Of a stretch of DNA of 8,290 nucleotides, positions 6,720 through 8,290 are shown in pieces. Where the stretch lies: assembly GCA_937936215.1 (NCBI GenBank), contig CALGWX010000312.1, positions 1 through 8,290 on the forward strand, written 5' to 3'. The number at the start of each line of letters is the position of its first letter. Within the stretch, counting starts at the first letter, position 1. A model generated the notes under the pieces. It was not told the origin of the DNA, made no database searches, and was given only the letters and a program-made list of their open reading frames with translations. The position numbers were made by a program, and so were the translations under genes. This DNA comes from an uncultured Burkholderiaceae bacterium (GTDB lineage Bacteria > Pseudomonadota > Gammaproteobacteria > Burkholderiales > Burkholderiaceae_F).

Positions 6720-8060
6720 ATGACGCCGGTCGTCGCGCTGGTCGGCCGCCCCAACGTCGGCAAGTCGACGCTGTTCAACCGGCTGACGCGAACGCGCGCG
6801 GCGCTGGTGGCGGACTTTCCCGGCCTCACCCGCGATCGCCACTACGGCGAAGGCAAGGTCGGGCCGGTGCCCTACATCGTCATCGACACCGGCGGCTTCG
6901 AGCCCGTCGCCGCCGAGGGCCTCACGCGCGAGATGGCGCGGCAGGCGGAGGCGGCGATCGCCGAGAGCGACGTCGTCATCTTCATCGTCGACGCCCGCGA
7001 GGGGCTGACGGCGCAGGACCAGCGGATCGCCGAACGGCTGCGCCGCGCCGGCAAGCGTCCCATCGTCGCCGTCAACAAGGCCGAGGGGCTGAGCGCGGCG
7101 GCGATTGCCGAGTTCCACGAGCTCGGCCTGGGCGAGCCGCTGCCGATCTCGGCCGCGCACGGCGACGGCGTGGCGGCGATGATGGCGCTGGCGCTGGCTG
7201 AGTTTCCCGCCGCGGAGGAGGCCGCCGAGGCCGAAGGCACGGAGGGCCGGATCCGGGTCGCGATCGTCGGCCGGCCGAACGTCGGCAAGTCGACGCTGGT
7301 CAACGCGCTGCTGGGCGAGGAGCGCATGATCGCCTTCGACGCGCCGGGCACCACCCGCGACGCGATCGAGGTCGAGTTCAGCTTCGGTGGCCAGGCGTAC
7401 ACGCTCGTGGACACCGCTGGCCTGCGGCGCCGGGGCAAGGTGTTCGAGGCGGTGGAGAAGTTCTCGGTGGTCAAGACGCTACAGGCCATCGAGGCGAGCC
7501 ATGTCGCCGTGCTGCTGCTGGACGGCGCCGCCGAGATCGCCGAGCAGGATGCGCACATCGCCGGCTACATCCTGGAAAAGGGCCGGGCGCTGGTGCTGGC
7601 GGTCAACAAGTGGGACCAGCTCGATGCGTACCGGCGCGACGTGGTCAAGCGCGAACTGGCGAGGAAGATGCACTTCCTCGACTGGGCGCCGCAGCACTTC
7701 ATTTCGGCGCGGCAGGGCACTGGCCTGGCGGCGCTGATGCGCTCGGTGCAGGCCGCGCATCGCGCCGCCTTCGCCAGGCTGCCGACGCCCAAGCTCACGC
7801 GCGCGCTGCGCGCCGCCGTGGAGCGGCAGCAGCCGCCGCGCGCCGGCAACGTGCGCCCCAAGATGCGCTACGCGCACCAGGGGGGCAGCAACCCGCCGGT
7901 CATCGTCGTGCACGGCAACGCCCTGGCGCACGTGCCGCCGGCATACCGCCGCTATCTGGAGGGCTGGTTCCGGCGCGAGTTCTCCCTCGCCGGCACGCCG
8001 CTGCGGATCGAGTTTCGCACCAGCACAAATCCTTATGCGGAACCGCGGCAGGCGCGATAG
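6720..8060 (+). CDS. der: Der (EngA), double-domain ribosome assembly GTPase
   Basis: Der is an essential GTPase of 50S ribosomal subunit maturation, here 446 residues. It has two tandem G domains and a C-terminal KH-like domain. Domain 1 shows P-loop GRPNVGKS (9-16), PGLTRD (34-39), DTGG (56-59), NKAE (119-122) and ISAAHG (143-148). An acidic linker (164-175) follows. Domain 2 shows GRPNVGKS (184-191), PGTTRD (209-214), DTAG (231-234), NKWD (296-299) and ISARQG (328-333). The KH-like part is about 350-440, with NVRPKMRYAHQGG and the ending NPYAEPRQAR. The frame is open far upstream through bamB, but MTPVVALVGRPNVGKS at 6720 is the standard family start. Domain 1 has Glu instead of Asp in the NKxD guanine-recognition motif, a variant I recall from betaproteobacterial Der proteins. 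The end of the gene forms half of a terminator hairpin. Confidence 0.98.
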   Translation: MTPVVALVGRPNVGKSTLFNRLTRTRAALVADFPGLTRDRHYGEGKVGPVPYIVIDTGGFEPVAAEGLTREMARQAEAAIAESDVVIFIVDAREGLTAQDQRIAERLRRAGKRPIVAVNKAEGLSAAAIAEFHELGLGEPLPISAAHGDGVAAMMALALAEFPAAEEAAEAEGTEGRIRVAIVGRPNVGKSTLVNALLGEERMIAFDAPGTTRDAIEVEFSFGGQAYTLVDTAGLRRRGKVFEAVEKFSVVKTLQAIEASHVAVLLLDGAAEIAEQDAHIAGYILEKGRALVLAVNKWDQLDAYRRDVVKRELARKMHFLDWAPQHFISARQGTGLAALMRSVQAAHRAAFARLPTPKLTRALRAAVERQQPPRAGNVRPKMRYAHQGGSNPPVIVVHGNALAHVPPAYRRYLEGWFRREFSLAGTPLRIEFRTSTNPYAEPRQAR

Positions 8061-8076
8061 CCGCGGTTTTTCTTTT
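8041..8076 (+). terminator. Intrinsic terminator overlapping the der stop codon
   Basis: The perfect 9-base arms AACCGCGGC (8041-8049) and GCCGCGGTT (8060-8068) surround a 10-base loop, and a T-rich run TTTCTTTT follows (8069-8076). Two G-U pairs could extend the base of the stem. The left arm lies in the last der codons, and the right arm begins with the G of the TAG stop. This fits a Rho-independent terminator ending the rlmN-to-der transcript before hfq. That it works, and how efficiently, is inferred. Confidence 0.85.
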
Positions 8077-8084
8077 CCGCTACA

Positions 8085-8114
8085 TTGAATTTTCCCGCTG
8101 CAGGGCCATCTAAG
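8085..8114 (+). promoter_or_regulatory. Possible sigma-70 promoter for hfq
   Basis: Downstream of the terminator there is a TTGAAT (8085-8090), an 18-base spacer, and TCTAAG (8109-8114). Each box matches four of six bases of the -35 and -10 consensus. The short AT-rich patch stands out in otherwise GC-rich DNA, and a terminator before hfq implies that hfq needs its own start site unless readthrough supplies it. The match is weak and a promoter elsewhere is possible. Confidence 0.35.
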
Positions 8115-8164
8115 AGGCGGTCGGGTGGGCCGTGCAGGGACGGCGCGCCCGCATCGAAGAAGAC

Positions 8165-8168
8165 GGAG
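8165..8168 (+). promoter_or_regulatory. Ribosome binding site of hfq
   Basis: GGAG lies 6 bases before the ATG at 8175. It supports this start, which also gives the normal Hfq N terminus. Confidence 0.7.
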
Positions 8169-8174
8169 CCGGAC

Positions 8175-8290
8175 ATGAGCAACAAAGGGCAACTACTACA
8201 AGACCCGTTCTTGAATACGCTGCGCCGGGAGCACATCCCGGTGTCGATCTACCTCGTGAACGGCATCAAGCTGCAGGGCCAGATCGAATC
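8175..8290 (+). CDS. hfq: Hfq, RNA chaperone, N-terminal part (runs off the window)
   Basis: Only the first 38 codons plus two bases are present. They encode MSNKGQLLQDPFLNTLRREH and continue into IPVSIYLVNGIKLQGQIE, which is the start of the Sm1 fold of Hfq. Hfq forms a hexamer ring that pairs small RNAs with mRNAs. Gln8, part of the uridine-binding proximal face, is present, as is the YLVNGIKLQG strand region that forms the distal face. The position after der is the usual one in betaproteobacteria, where hflX and hflKC commonly follow (outside this window, not seen). The leader from the der stop to the start is about 114 bases. It contains the terminator tail, a candidate promoter and one weak hairpin (CCGT 8130-8133 with ACGG 8140-8143), and nothing else I can name. 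Confidence 0.96.
   Translation, partial: MSNKGQLLQDPFLNTLRREHIPVSIYLVNGIKLQGQIE

Noticed and set aside
8127..8150. Possible second terminator or riboswitch in the hfq leader
   Set aside because: The best stem is only four pairs (8130-8133 with 8140-8143), there is no T-run, and no known riboswitch pattern is visible.
1..8290. Mobile element, defence system, CRISPR or other new accessory system
   Set aside because: All sequence is accounted for by nine familiar core genes with uniform composition. I saw no transposase, inverted-repeat ends, spacer-repeat array or unexplained gene.

Overview
The window reads as one stretch of core chromosome from a GC-rich Gram-negative bacterium, most likely a betaproteobacterium. 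The evidence is the gene order rlmN-pilW-rodZ-ispG-hisS-yfgM-bamB-der-hfq, the opening residues of Hfq (MSNKGQLLQDPFLN), the long form of IspG, and the NKAE variant in the first GTPase domain of Der. The order within the class (Rhodocyclales, Burkholderiales or Nitrosomonadales) cannot be settled by eye. Codon third positions are almost all G or C throughout, and no segment looks compositionally foreign.

Layout: every gene is on the + strand. The 3' part of rlmN (23S rRNA/tRNA A2503/A37 methyltransferase) opens the window. It is followed by pilW/pilF (type IV pilus pilotin lipoprotein), rodZ (cell-shape protein), ispG (isoprenoid synthesis), hisS (histidyl-tRNA synthetase), a yfgM-like membrane protein (SecYEG-associated), bamB (outer membrane assembly lipoprotein) and der (double-GTPase ribosome assembly factor). 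Gaps between these genes run from an 8-base overlap to 17 bases, so this is almost certainly one polycistronic unit. A clear intrinsic terminator straddles the der stop codon. After a leader of about 114 bases, the 5' end of hfq begins and runs off the window edge.

The genes combine translation and ribosome functions (RlmN, HisS, Der) with envelope functions: PilW and BamB as outer membrane lipoproteins, RodZ and YfgM as bitopic inner membrane proteins, and IspG feeding the isoprenoid pathway that supplies the lipid carrier for peptidoglycan and quinone tails. This is a well-known conserved neighbourhood.

I saw no mobile element, CRISPR array, tRNA or rRNA gene, and nothing that supports a new biological system. 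The observations worth a second look are small-scale: a terminator built into the end of der, a nearly identical DNA repeat encoding the two P-loops of der, a GTG start with an uncharged signal peptide in pilW, and a coupled pilW/rodZ junction. Very long open frames on the opposite strand and in alternative frames are explained by high GC content and were rejected.
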